Below are positions 20,760-30,950 of a DNA stretch of 64,000 nt, piece after piece. A program made the position numbers and the translations under genes. Below the pieces are notes generated by a model, which had not been told where the DNA came from, searched no databases, and saw only the letters and a list, made by a program, of their open reading frames with translations. The stretch is from contig JAHDVF020001592.1 of assembly GCA_022606425.2 (NCBI GenBank), forward strand, positions 248,001-312,000. Reading direction: 5' to 3'. The DNA is from Lepidostoma basale. Taxonomy: Eukaryota > Arthropoda > Insecta > Trichoptera > Lepidostomatidae. How positions within the stretch are numbered: the first letter of the stretch is position 1; every line of letters starts with the position of its first letter.

Positions 20760-20975
20760 GATTATCGCCTGGAGATGTCTCTCCAATTTTTTGCCTGCAT
20801 GTACCAGTTATATTTATACAACAACATTTTGAATGTATACAAATTCTTGTAGACAAATACTGGATTTCACCCATTGCGGATAAATTATTTTTATTTTACA
20901 AGGATTAATTGTATCTCAATAGAGACGAAGATGCAAATTGTTTTCTGGGAACAGAAGGTGGTGGCCGATCATTTA
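20760..20975 (+). repeat. Repeat M, rearranged fragment
   Basis: Contains the two ends of repeat M (ATCGCCTGGAGATGTCTCTCC near 20765; AGGATTAATTGTATCTCAATAGAGACGAAGATGCAAATTG at 20900-20940) in an order that differs from the intact copy. Confidence 0.5.
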
Positions 20976-21019
20976 GTATATAAATAATAACTGAATATCA
21001 TTTAACTGTTAAAATTCCT

Positions 21020-21095
21020 ACACTAAAGAAGGGAAGTTTGTGTCCTGAAACATGATTGTGAAAAGCGCAAAAAAGTGTTGTAATAATACAATGTT
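21020..21095 (+). repeat. Degenerate class-2 hammerhead-like repeat
   Basis: ACTAAAGAAGGGAAGTTTGTGTCCTGAAACATGATTGTGAAAAGCGC parallels the better copy at 26935 (ACTGAGGAAGGAC...TCCGAAACATGATTATG). The CUGANGA core is mutated to CTAAAGA. Confidence 0.45.
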
Positions 21096-21119
21096 TGCAA
21101 AAAGTAATTCAAATCGAAT

Positions 21120-21380
21120 TACGAAAGACTCACAGATAGCTACCAAACTCCCTCATATAGAGATGTCTCCAAAATCTTGAGCGAATTTGCTTTAATATAA
21201 GCAAGTACCCAGCCTTATGCAGATTCCATATCACTGAACTGAATTCAAACCGAATCTGGACCAAACCTTCGCAGAATGTTTCAATTTTCGAAAGATTAAA
21301 TTCTAACATCTGCACTGCAATGTTCTCTCGGTTTGAGCATGGAAAATAGATTCTTCATCGTTGAAATATACGTAAGTTTC
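21120..21380 (-). mobile_element. LINE family K fragment
   Basis: The minus frame includes MQMLEFNLSKIETFCEG and RFWRHLYMREFGSYL, matching the KRFLRYLYMREFGSYPWL segment at 13.9 kb with many changes. Confidence 0.6.
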
Positions 21381-21436
21381 TTCTATTTTCGCCATAACTT
21401 TGTATTACATGTTATTCATGAAATTAAAAAAAAAAA

Positions 21437-22515
21437 AAAACTAACTAACTAACTAACCATCACGCTGTCTCTCCGAAGGGGTAGGCAGAAATAATGGACT
21501 GCAACACTTTTCTTTCCTGACATATTTTACTCGTTTCCTCAATATTCATAGATCGTGCCATGCACGCACGTTGATTTCTCCGACTCCTTATGTGACCGAC
21601 ATTCAATATTTTATTTTTTTGATTCTGACACGTTTGCCTCGGTTTCCTCTATTTCTGGTTCCATTTACATCGTTAACATATATATTTTTTACTATTCTTT
21701 CTTCATTCATTCCTTCCATATGTCCAAACCATCTTAATGATCCTTTCATTATTTTGTTCATAAAACCTTCATCCGCACCGTATTTACTTATTATATTTTC
21801 ATTCGACAATCTATCATACACAGATTTTATACACGTTCATTGATTTATTTGATCGTGCCACGTTTTCCTTTATTTCTAGTTCCATGTACACATTTAACAT
21901 AAAATTTTATTTTACCATTCTTTCTCCATTCATACTTTTCATGTGTCCAAACCATCATAATGGTCCTTTCATTATTTTGTTCATAAAACTTTCATTCGCA
22001 CCACATTCACCTCTTATATTTTCATTCGACAATCCATGATATACAGATTTTCTACACTTTCGTCTAAGAGATCTCATTTGTTTTGCATTTATTTGACTTT
22101 TATTCATCTTTGGCCAGTTCCATGCTTTGCTTCCATACATTAGTAACTAACTAACTAACTGTTTAACTTACCATCACGCCGTCTTTCTGAAGGGGTACGC
22201 AGAAAGAATGGACTGCCACACATTTCTTTCCTGACATATTTCTATCGCTTCCTCAACATTCATCGTGTCATACACGCGCGTCGATTTCTCTGACTCCTCA
22301 CATGGCCGACATTCAATATTTGATTTATCTGATCGTGCCACGTTTTCCTCGGTCTTCCTCTTTTTCTGGTTCCATTTACATCGTTAACATATAATTTTTT
22401 TTAGCATTCTTTCTTCATTCATTCTTTCCATATGTCCAAACCATCTTAATGATCCTTTCATTATTTTGTTCATAACACCATCATTCGCACCGCATTCACT
22501 TCTTATAATTTCATT
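21437..22515 (-). mobile_element. Three serial LINE-A fragments
   Basis: 21437-21838 has CTAA tail repeats after a poly-A run and encodes ENIISKYGADEGFMNKIMKG and MEGMNEERIVKNIYVNDVNG. 21839-22140 begins inside the element and continues to MYGSKAWNWPKMNKSQINAK. 22142-22515 starts with its own CTAA repeats. All are in the same orientation and differ in divergence, so they are separate insertions or rearranged pieces. Confidence 0.75.
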
Positions 22516-22967
22516 AAGTATAGTATGTAAATTACTATTTTGAAAATAATTGAAGTCACTTTACCATTCCGAAGATAAAATATTTTTCATTTTTCATTTA
22601 TCAAGTATTAAATTTATGAGAGCATTCATCATGAAGGAATAATCTTAACTTTTTCAATATGTCCCGAAGAGAGATTGACTCATTATTGCGGAATTTATTT
22701 GAAAACGTAAAAGTGATATTTTTTAGTATCAAAAAACTCCGCGAAATGGTTCCGATGGATTGATATGATCGATTTGAGCGATAAATCTTAAAAATACACA
22801 GGGAAAGATTTGATTTGAGAAGTTTTTCCAGCACCGGCATGAAGTGAGTAATAAAAGAGTGATATTTCTTCTGGAATGTTTGATTGTTATTCTAAGGCAT
22901 TTGCGGTAGAAAAAATGTATATGAAAGTGAAGTTTAAGTGTTAATAAGCGTATGTAAAAAACAATTT
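22516..22967. other. Unassigned
   Basis: A minus-strand open frame at 22840-22601 has no recognised domain; otherwise nothing supported. Confidence 0.4.
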
Positions 22968-23396
22968 AACTAACTAAGTAACTAACTAACCATCACGCTG
23001 TCTCCCCGAAGGGGTAGGCAGAAAGAATGGACTGCCAAACTTTTCTTTCCTGACATATTTCTCTCGATTCCTCAACATTCATACATCGTGTCATGCACGC
23101 GCGTCGATTTCTCTGACTCCTCACATGGCTGACATTCAATATTTAATTTATTTGATCGTGCCACGTTTTCCTCGGCGTTCCTCTATTTCTAGCTACATAT
23201 ACCTTCTTAACCATTCTGTCTTCACTCATTCTTTCCATGTGTCCAAACCATCTTAATGACCCTTTCCTTATTTTGTTCATAACACTTTCATTCGCACCAC
23301 ATTCACTTCTTATACTTGCATTTGTCACTCTATCATATACAGATTTGTCACACATTCGTCTAAGAGATCTCATTTCTACTGCATTTATTCTACTTT
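22968..23396 (-). mobile_element. LINE-A fragment
   Basis: CTAA tail at 22968-22988, then minus-frame pieces MRSLRRMCDKSVYDRVTNAS, NESVMNKIRKGSLRWFGHME and RGTPRKTWHDQIN. Confidence 0.8.
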
Positions 23397-23885
23397 ATTT
23401 ACTCAAAAGATATTACGAACATAATTACAGTTTAAGGCATCTATTTGAGAAAGGGTAAAGAATCAGGAACGCAAGTGAAGGGAGAAGGCAGAAAGAATAA
23501 ACTGCCACACATTTCTTTCCTGACATATATCTCTCGTTTCCTCAACATTTATACGTCGTGCCATGGACGCACATCGATTTCTCCGACTTTTTACGTGGCC
23601 AACATTCAATATTTGATTTATTGGATTCTGCCACGTTTTCCTTTATTTCTAGGTCCATTTACATCTTTAACATAAACTTTTTTAAACATTCTTTCCATGT
23701 GTCCAAACTATCTTATTGTACTTTTTATTCTTTTGTTCATTCGCACCGTATTTGTTTCTTATATTTTCATTCGACAACCTGTCATACACAGATTTTCTGT
23801 ATGTCTAAGAGATCTCATTTGTATTGCATTTATTTGACTTTTATTCATCTTTGACAGTTCCATGCTTTTCTTCCATACATATGTA
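23397..23885 (-). mobile_element. LINE-A fragment with a GATTT-LINE scrap at its 3' side
   Basis: 23484-23885 is a diverged LINE-A piece lacking the tail. 23397-23450 (TTTACTCAAAAGATATTACGAACATAATTACAG...) matches the sequence next to the GATTT tail at 30975-31020. Confidence 0.6.
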
Positions 23886-23939
23886 TATTACGTAAATAAC
23901 TTTTTAAAAATAATAAAAGTCACTTTACCATTCCTTTAA

Positions 23940-24090
23940 CTTTACCATTCCTCCAAAGTTATGAGTATTTTTCTTCTGAACGTACTTTCACTAATATGAA
24001 AGACGTCGATCTCCGAGGTAATCTTGTTCAGCAGATTGATTGCTCTTCCCACCGGCATTATTAGAGGCAGGTTGGTTCTTGCGACCAAAA
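23940..24090 (-). mobile_element. LINE family K C-terminal fragment
   Basis: The minus strand encodes TNLPLIMPVGRAINLLNKIT followed by a DVFHIS-like end, the family K C-terminus. Confidence 0.6.
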
Positions 24091-24560
24091 GAAAGAACAA
24101 TTAATGCTGGCGCTGTAGGAGATACCTGTCGAGAACAAAATGACCTACACCATCTAGCACGGCTAAGTTTTCAAAATATCCCCTAATTAATCTAAATAAA
24201 TGGGTTGTGAGAAACCCGTCTCTTCGAAGCTGCAGAGAATTACCTTGTTGCAGACCTATGTGGTCTGTTCTCCAGGGGTTGTTCCTCTTGTGAGTTGGAT
24301 TCCCAGCTGCCTTTTAATATTTTAGGAGGTGCTCCACGAAGACGAGTCCCGTGGGGCTGATTATATAATGGCTTTGAAATTTTGCATGTTAATAATAGAA
24401 ATATAACTTTGAGCAATCTCGAAATTTTAGAAATTTAAAAGCAATTAAAAATAGAGAAAATATTATAATTAATCAAATAAATTTAACGTCAAATCCAAGC
24501 TTTGTTGTAAGTAATTACCTGAACCCCAATAAGAAGTTAAAATTATTATTTTAAATTTTA
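24091..24560. other. Unassigned
   Basis: 24100-24360 is less A+T-rich and may be a further LINE fragment, but no diagnostic motif is convincing. Confidence 0.35.
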
Positions 24561-24849
24561 AATTGATTCATAACATTTGTTATAACAAAAGCATAAACAT
24601 TCCAAAATATGTCTTTATAACATCTCTCAAAACTGATAATATTTGTAAACAGTTTTATTATATTTTAAATATGTATCCGTATAATATGTATCACTGAAGA
24701 AGGACCGGTTGTCCGAAACATGACGGATATGTAATTTAAAAAAAAAAGTTAGTGTTGTATATACAAAGTACATATTTTACAAAAGAAAAAGACAAATAAA
24801 ACATCTACATCACAAAATATGGCGAAAAAAGAAGAAATAGAAGCAATTT
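24561..24849 (+). repeat. Dispersed repeat carrying class-2 hammerhead-like motif
   Basis: Shares the motif and the downstream block (TGTTGTATATACAAAGTA ... ACATCTACATCACAAAATATGGCG) with 1750-2040. Confidence 0.5.
24694..24724 (+). ncRNA. Hammerhead-like RNA motif, class 2
   Basis: CTGAAGA at 24694-24700, one extra A, stem II GGAC/GTCC around loop CGGTT (24702-24714), GAAA at 24715-24718, then CATG and AC. The core and stem II are intact. The position expected for the cleavage UH reads AC, so this copy is probably not self-cleaving. Confidence 0.45.
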
Positions 24850-25190
24850 AGGGAAGTCTGGTGATGTCCATTCTTTGGACATGACCGTACAAGTCCTTCC
24901 TTCGCTGTTTACTCCATCTTATAATATCATTAACCTCACATATCTCTCTTATTCTGGTGTTCATCACGCAATCACTCAGTGTCCTGCTATCGTCCTCAAT
25001 GTCTTCATCTCGGAGGTCCTCAGAAGTCGATTGGTCGTTCTGACTGTGTCCGCCTTTGCCCCAATGCCATGTGTTATTATTGGTCTTACGCATGCGTTAC
25101 AGAATCTCATCTAACTGTTAATGGTCATTTTTTTTTCATATTGTTAATATGAGAGCACCAGAGATTGCAGCTGCCTTGTTAACTCGGGTA
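24850..25190 (-). mobile_element. LINE family E fragment
   Basis: The minus frame 25093-24848 reads RDEDIEDDSRTLSDCVMNTR, IREICEVNDIIRWSKQRRKD and YGHVQRMDITRLP. It matches the LRDCVRHTRIREICEVEDI segment at 43240. Confidence 0.7.
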
Positions 25191-26039
25191 GTATTTATAA
25201 TATAAAATATTTAAAAAACTAAAATGGCAGTGCACAATGGTGTTCTTGTAGCGATCTTTATATTATATATGTAAGTGAATCATGGGACTGGAAAAGAAAG
25301 ATGAAACAAAAGTAACGAAATTTTAGTTAGAATTTCTTCATTATTACAAGTAACCTTTATCAATGTATACAATTTTAACACTCAAATAAAACAGAGTGGT
25401 CACTTATATACCTAATGGAAATCGCTTTATATATGTATGTGGAAGGGGTATAATTAGAATTGAGGAGAAGGGAGATGTAACGGGAACATATCGAATGGAA
25501 GGGGTATAATTAGGATTGAGAAGAGGGGAGAAATTTTATTTAAATAGTGATGAAAAGAATCAGTACTCGTATCATAAGAGAAAATTTACACAAATATCTA
25601 AATTATTACGGAAATTATAGTTTGTTTAATACAAAAAACACAGAATAACCTAATAAATCCTAAATGAATATATAATATGGCATAATGGTGTGAAATAAAA
25701 TGAAAGTATCCCTTTACGAGAAGTTGCAATCGAAAATCACTTTTGGCACCTGCTACCTTAGTGCGCTCGAGTGTTCTCCGCCGAGGATGTACGAGGTACG
25801 GAAGGTTTATTGAAATAGTCTACGTGACAGCATCCAGATTACACGTGGCCTTCACCCTCACACGTGCACACCTGCAAACGTGGGGACGCGTTGAATTAGG
25901 GGTGGAAAAGTTGCGGGCTGACCTAGTGTTTTCTTAAATTACAATAGCTCAATTATTTGGGAAAGCTACTTTTAAGTTGCGATTTTAAAAAGATTCAAAC
26001 ACTGCTTTTTTCCACTTTTGAGTTTATTTTTCTCGACAT
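25191..26039. other. Mostly unassigned; small LINE-A scrap and a short tandem repeat
   Basis: 25222-25300 is a LINE-A scrap (AAAATGGCAGTGCACAATGGTG). A ~55-bp unit GGAAGGGGTATAATTAG... occurs twice (25441 and 25497). 25740-25935 is richer in G+C with an ORF lacking any recognised domain. Confidence 0.45.
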
Positions 26040-26130
26040 ATTTCGAAGGCTTACACCTCGTCATCGGGGGAACGATATAAACTTGTATCGTTGAGTTTAT
26101 GTGTCGAAACATGTCAAGAAAAATAAACTG
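26040..26130. repeat. Inverted hammerhead-like pair, degenerate
   Basis: The minus strand reads CCGATGA, CGAGG...CCTTCG, AAATATGTC. The plus strand near 26110 has GTCGAAACATGTCAAGAAAAATAAACTG. The two face each other across about 40 bp. The CUGAUGA core is mutated. Confidence 0.4.
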
Positions 26131-26274
26131 AAAAAAAACAGTGTTTTAATGCATTAAAATTTCGTCATTATGGAATTCCACAGTGTTAATGCCTTAAGTT
26201 TATCTACTTTTAAGTTAAATAATTCTTAGATTTTCAGAGTTAGTAACAACATATTTTTTGGGATCTTGGAAAAA

Positions 26275-26395
26275 TCCGTCGGCGAAATTGACGTGCATGC
26301 ATGACACGATGTATGAATGTTGATGAAACGAGAGAACTATGCCATTAAAGAATAATGTAGTGGTCTATTCTTTCTGCGTGATGGCTAGTTAGTTA
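26275..26395 (+). mobile_element. LINE-A 3' scrap
   Basis: TGCATGACACGATGTATGAATGTTGATGAAACGAGAGAAC followed by a degenerate end and TAGTTAGTTA. Confidence 0.65.
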
Positions 26396-26404
26396 AGGAA
26401 AATC

Positions 26405-26600
26405 CGTGAAACTTGTCTTTCTTAACCGACGTTTCGGAGTTCGTTGCAGTCTCTATTTTCAGGGTGGTTATGGACATTGCATCTATTAACATTGGTTACG
26501 AACTGGTTACGGATTGGTTACATACATAACTACCCTGAAGATGGATACTGCAATTATCTCCGAAACGTCGTCCATGAGACCTGCTTCCACGAGGTAAAAC
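26405..26600. repeat. Foldback repeat with class-2 hammerhead-like ends
   Basis: CCGACGTTTCGGAG near 26429 (minus-strand GAAACGTC) and CTGAAGATGGATA...CTCCGAAACGTC at 26535-26569 face each other over about 100 bp. The right-hand copy has CTGAAGA and GAAAC with a weaker stem II. No ORF. Confidence 0.45.
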
Positions 26601-26930
26601 GTCCCATGCTGTTCGTGCGGCCTTTGATTTAGCCATTCCGGTAACATGTTCATTCCCCAACGTTCTTCTCTGCCATCCTCATCTTTCAATATTCTCGATT
26701 TCGCATAACCTGGGGATATCTATGTTTCCTTTTACATCAATAAGAATTTTGACAACAATGTTTCTGTCTTTTGTTTGTAGCTCTCTGTGTAGAGATTAAG
26801 TATTATTTAATTAAATCCAAGTAAAACCAATAAACAATCGTGTTTACTATTATAAATTAATATGCGTATTTATAAAAACAACGTATTTAAGGTACATTAG
26901 ATGTTGATTTCAGCATTAAGTAAATCTTTT
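26601..26930. other. Unassigned
   Basis: No supported feature. Confidence 0.4.
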
Positions 26931-26934
26931 TACA

Positions 26935-26968
26935 CTGAGGAAGGACGTCTGCGCTCCGAAACATGATT
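26935..26968 (+). ncRNA. Hammerhead-like RNA motif, class 2 variant
   Basis: CTGAGGA at 26935-26941, extra A, GGAC...CTCC as a 3-bp-or-better stem II, GAAA at 26958-26961, then CATG. Core residues are present, but stem II has a mismatch and the UH position reads AT. Confidence 0.35.
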
Positions 26969-26989
26969 ATGAAAAGTGCAAAAAATATT

Positions 26990-27554
26990 GTTTAGAATAA
27001 ATATTTTTTTTTTTTTTTTTTTTTCTCTTTATTTTGTAAAGGAGTCTCGTGAGTGTTGTGAACACTCATTTTTGAGATCCCAAAAATTGTTACATTAGCA
27101 ACCCTGATTATCTTATTGAGTATGAAGAACATATGAGTGGCTTCTATTGATTTTATTTCTTTTCTTATATCCTTCAAACACTCGATAAAACGACTTGGGC
27201 TAGTGCAATTGAACATGATGGAAAATGCAATGTTTTATGGATTTTCCGCGCCACTGCCACTCCAGGAGCGAGGATCGTGTTTGAAATGGGACACCATTTA
27301 TAACGTATAATCGCCGGAGTAAGAACCGACCTAAAAAGATGTGATATTTTAGATGGCCGATAACACCGGTAACCAACGGAACTAGAATCAATAGAGCAAT
27401 GAAAATGAAAAAAGAAATTCAATGAACTAGTCGGTGGATTTAGATAATTTTTCTAGAATCGATGAAGTGAAGTATCCTTTTTGAACGAAGTTTCGAAGAT
27501 CGCAGAAGACTCCAACTTAAGGGTAGCATAATACTTATTTTTACATACTTATAC
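26990..27554. other. Unassigned, with poly-T run
   Basis: A T-rich run of about 20 sits at 27003-27024. Overlapping minus frames at 27174-27422 have no recognised domain. Near 27485-27530 a very degenerate GAAAC-type foldback motif occurs on the minus strand. Confidence 0.35.
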
Positions 27555-27870
27555 AGCTGATTTCGTTCACTGATGGACATATGCCTCCTCTATACTTCTC
27601 TACACATTCATATCTTTAGCCTTCTGCATTCAATCATCAGCAATTTTCGTAATATCATGAGACCATCTTGTTAGGGTCTCCCTCTACTTCTTCTGTCATC
27701 ACGGTATCTATATTCCATCACCTTTCTATTCAACACTTGATCTTCCAGCCTGATAACATGTCCAAATGATAATTTGAGCTTAGCCACCTTTTTGACGACA
27801 TCTGTTCTTCTGACTTTCTACGTATCTCAGTATTCCTCATTCGGTTTGAGAATTTTGAAATGGTAATGCA
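27555..27870 (-). mobile_element. LINE family H-like fragment, old
   Basis: The minus strand encodes DVVKKVAKLKLSFGHVIRLE, then MEYRYRDDRRSRGRP, and ends near CATATGTCCATCAGTGAACG. Stops throughout. Confidence 0.6.
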
Positions 27871-27885
27871 TAATTGCTTTAGTAT

Positions 27886-28372
27886 TAAAATGGCAGTGCA
27901 CAAATGGCGTTCCTGTATCGACCCTTATGTAAGGAAGCGAAGCATGGAACAGGCAAAAGAAGGGTGGGAGTAGACTAAATGCAGTAGAAATGAGATCTCT
28001 TCTATGTCGAATAAAATTATAAGAAGTTAATGCGGTGCAAATAATTATGTTATGACCAAAATAATGAAAGGATATTTAAGATGGGTTGGACACATGGAAA
28101 GTATGAATGAAGAAAGATTGGTAAAATAATTATATATTAACGATGTAAATGGATCTAGAAATAGAGGAAAACCGATGAAAACGTGGCACGATAAAATAAA
28201 TCAAACATTGAATGTCGGCCACGTGAGGAGTTAGAGAAATCGATGCGCGTGCATGACACGATGTATGAATGTTGAGGAAGCGAGAGTAATATGTCAGGAA
28301 AGAAAAGTGTGACTGTCCATTTTTTGAGGAGACGGCATGATGGTTAGGTTAGGTTAGGTTAGGTTAGCTTAG
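27886..28372 (+). mobile_element. LINE-A copy with TTAGG-type tail
   Basis: Begins AAAATGGCAGTGCACAAATGG. It contains interrupted frames for the MRSL, MKG.LRWVGHMESMNEERLVK and RNRGKPMKTWHDKINQTL segments and ends GGAGACGGCATGATGG. It is followed by GTTAGG units (28343-28372: GGTTAGGTTAGG repeated) rather than the usual 4-base TTAG unit. Confidence 0.8.
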
Positions 28373-28778
28373 GTCGTTTTCATCGGTCTTTCTCTATTTC
28401 TAGTTCCATTAACATCGTTAACCTATAATTTTTTACCATTCTTTCTTCATTCATTCTTTCCATGTATCCAAACAATCTTAATGATCCTTTCATTATTTTG
28501 TCCATAACACTTTCATTTGCACCGCATTTACTTCTAATTTTTTCATTCGAAACTCTATGCTACACACAGTATTTACACTTTCGTCTAAGAGATCTCATTT
28601 CTTCTGCATTTATTCTACTTTCATCCTTCTTTTGCCAGTTCCATGCTTCGCTTCCATACATAAGGGTCGGTACAAGAACACCATTGTGCACTGCCATTTT
28701 AGCTTTTTTGGATAGGTTTTTGTTTGCGATGACAACTTCAAGTGCACCATTCACTTTGTTGGTTAGTTAGTTAGTTAT
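28373..28778 (-). mobile_element. LINE-A piece with inverted body and + strand tail
   Basis: 28375-28762 is LINE-A on the minus strand (encoding NGALEVVIANKNLSKKAKMA and MYGSEAWNWQKKDESRINAE) but has no CTAA repeats at its 3' side. Its 5' side instead joins GGTTAGTTAGTTAGTTA at 28762-28778, the + strand tail. This fits a 5' inversion. Confidence 0.65.
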
Positions 28779-29139
28779 TTAGAATTTTTTTTTCCATCAT
28801 GATTGTCGACACTTAAGCCACTTACAGCATTTAATACATCTGATGCAGATAAATTTGATTGCCGTTCTTCCGAACAGCTTAAAACTTGGTTACAATTACT
28901 GTCAGGGCCAGGCTCGCGCTCGGTTTAATACTAAGCCATGAAATTTCCGGCCCGAGTGGGACTCGAACGAGCGCCCTCGTGCGGCTAGCGCACACCGAGT
29001 AGAAGAAGTAGCTTCTGACATATTAACAGCGAGAAATTTCGCGGGAATCCGAGAGGAGTTGAAGCGGAATTACAGTAGCGGATAGTGAAATAAAACGGTT
29101 GTGGAAATACAGGGTCTGTTCTGAAAATAGTAGAACTCA
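28779..29139. other. Unassigned, with a possible tRNA-like scrap
   Basis: On the minus strand near 28935-28965 CGTTCGAGTCCCACTCGGG looks like a tRNA B box with T-arm. An A box is not convincing, so this may be a second SINE type. Confidence 0.35.
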
Positions 29140-29500
29140 TTTTCTTCTTGTTCTTCAAGTGCCCTGTCGGGTCCCCCCAACGTTGCGATCGATCACCTCG
29201 CTCGTAACAGCTCCTCCACACTTCAGATGCCGGTCCACTCCCTCACGTTTCGCAGCCAGGACATTTGTCTCCTTCCGGGCCCTCGGCGTCCTTCAATTTT
29301 TCCCTCCAATATAAGTTGGAGAAGGTGGTACTTTTCCCCACGCAGTATATGACCCAGATGTGAGATCTTTCGAACCTTGATAGTTGATAACAATTCCCTG
29401 CCAACTCTAGCTCACCTCAGGACTTCGGTATAGGTAACCATGTCATTCGGCGATGGAGCCACATTTCAAATGCTTCCAGTCTGTTCATTGAGTTCACTCA
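29140..29500 (-). mobile_element. LINE family C C-terminal fragment
   Basis: The minus strand contains NIGGDPTGHLKNKKK-like 3' end (TTGGGGGGACCCGACAGGGCAC), a GRRRPGRRQMSWLRNVREWT-like stretch and ISHLGHILRGEKYHLLQLIL. It matches 56880-57385. Confidence 0.7.
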
Positions 29501-29532
29501 TCTAAAAAAAAATCATGAGAATAGTACAAACG

Positions 29533-29868
29533 AATAAAATTTTTCAAAGCAGCACTCTTCCGCATCTAAACACTGCTACCAACGAGTTTTCCAGATTTCG
29601 TACGCCTCCAGGAACGCCTGGACCGGATTGCGGTTTAGCTCCCTCGTCACGGCCTGTTGAACCGCCTCTTCCGACCCGTGATGCTTCCCCTTGAGTGTCA
29701 ATTATATTCTCGGGAATCGTTAAAGTCTGGCGGGGCCAAGTCAGGGCTTTTAGGGGGCGGAGGCAGCATTGGCACTTTGTGCTGGGCAAGATACTCCACT
29801 ACTCACGGCACCGATTTCGCGCACACTTTCCTCTATGTTTTCTTTCACGATCTCAAAAACTTGGACAA
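29533..29868 (-). pseudogene. Mariner-type transposase C-terminal remnant
   Basis: Different minus frames read VEYLAQHKVPMLPPPPKSPD then LAPPDF, the catalytic third-Asp region of mariner transposases (PYSPDLAPCD). They continue with GKHHGSEEAVQQAVTRELNR, NPVQAFLEAYEIWKTRW and QCLDAEECCFEKF, the usual mariner C-terminus. One frameshift and one stop are visible. The upstream part is missing; LINE-A begins immediately beyond. Confidence 0.7.
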
Positions 29869-29879
29869 CAACAACAACA

Positions 29880-30790
29880 ACAAACCATCACGCCGTTTCC
29901 CCGCAGGGGTAGGCAGAGAGAATGGACCGCCACACTACTCTATCCTGGCACACCTCTCTAGCTTCCTCCACATTCATACTTCGAGTCATACACGCACGTC
30001 GATTCTTCCGGCTTCTGACATGACCAACTTTTAATATTTGATTAATTTGGTCATGCCATGTTTTCCTCGGTCTACCTCGACTCCTTACTCCATTTACATT
30101 GTTAACGTATACTTTTTTAACCATTCTTTCTTCACCCATGCGCTCCATATGTCCGAACCAACGAAGCGAACCTTTCATAATTTTGTTCATAATACTTTCT
30201 TTCGCTCTACACTCCTTCCTAATATCAGCATTTGAGATTCTGTCGTACATCGTTCTACCACACATACGTCTTAGGAACCTCATCTCTACCGCATTTATTC
30301 TGCTCTCATCTTTCTTCTGCCAGTTCCATGCTTCGCTTCCATACATAAGGGTTGGAACCAGAACTCCATTGTGAACGGCCATTTTCGCTTTCATTGATAA
30401 ATTCTTGTTTCCAATAACTACTTTTAAAGCTCCATTCACTTTGTTACCCGCACCAACCCTTCTTTCAATATCACTGTCCGTTCGGCCATCCGCTGTGAAC
30501 ATGCTACCTAAATACACAAATTCGCTCACCTGTTCCAAGTTCTCTTCATTTACACTTATATTACAAACTGTTATTTGCTCTTCCCTTTCAAAAACTAACA
30601 CCTTTGACTTTCCGACATTCATCATTAAATCGTTCGACTTGCATACCTTATACATTCTCGACACCAAGACTTGTAATTCGTCCGCACTATCCGCAACGAG
30701 AACAAAAACTTGGGTTTGAGGAATGCTCAAGTCATCAGCAATCATTTTGATACTCATCCTAAGATCACTTTTCAGTAAATGTTTCACTCG
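29880..30790 (-). pseudogene. LINE-A reverse transcriptase C-terminal half, longest open copy
   Basis: An uninterrupted 299-codon minus frame (30787-29888) starts just after the RT catalytic box. It runs through FVLVADSADELQVLVSRMY, EFVYLGSMFTADGRTDSDIE, VPTLMYGSEAWNWQKKDES, RPRKTWHDQINQIL and YPCGETA. The YADD active site is missing (replaced by TQVFVLVADS), so it cannot be active. The stop lies 4-5 bases before the tail. The tail is (TTG)n, CAACAACAACAACAACAA on +, instead of TTAG. It is a distinct, younger-looking subfamily. Confidence 0.85.
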
Positions 30791-30849
30791 CGATACATTT
30801 TCGTTGGTCTTGCTTAAGGGCGTCTGGAGCGGTCGATAATAATGATGAC
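30791..30849. other. Unassigned junction
   Basis: Short spacer between LINE-A and a palindrome. Confidence 0.3.
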
Positions 30850-30918
30850 GATCCCTAATAATGACAATAATAATAATAATTTAGATTATTATTATTATTA
30901 TTGTCATTATAAGGGATC
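30850..30918. repeat. Near-perfect palindrome built on ATT/AAT repeats
   Basis: GATCCCTAATAATGACAATAA... mirrors ...TTATTGTCATTATAAGGGATC with arms of about 33 bp. The unique end boxes show that it is more than a simple microsatellite. Confidence 0.7.
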
Positions 30919-30950
30919 AGGATCATAGAAGATAGGGAAAGGGCACATGA

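Noticed and set aside
25743..25937. Short gene in the G+C-richer block
   Set aside because: No domain, no splice context and no similarity I could recognise; 64 codons is within chance expectation.
28343..28372. TTAGG repeats as an interstitial telomere
   Set aside because: Only about five units, positioned exactly where LINE-A copies carry their tail; better explained as a tail variant.
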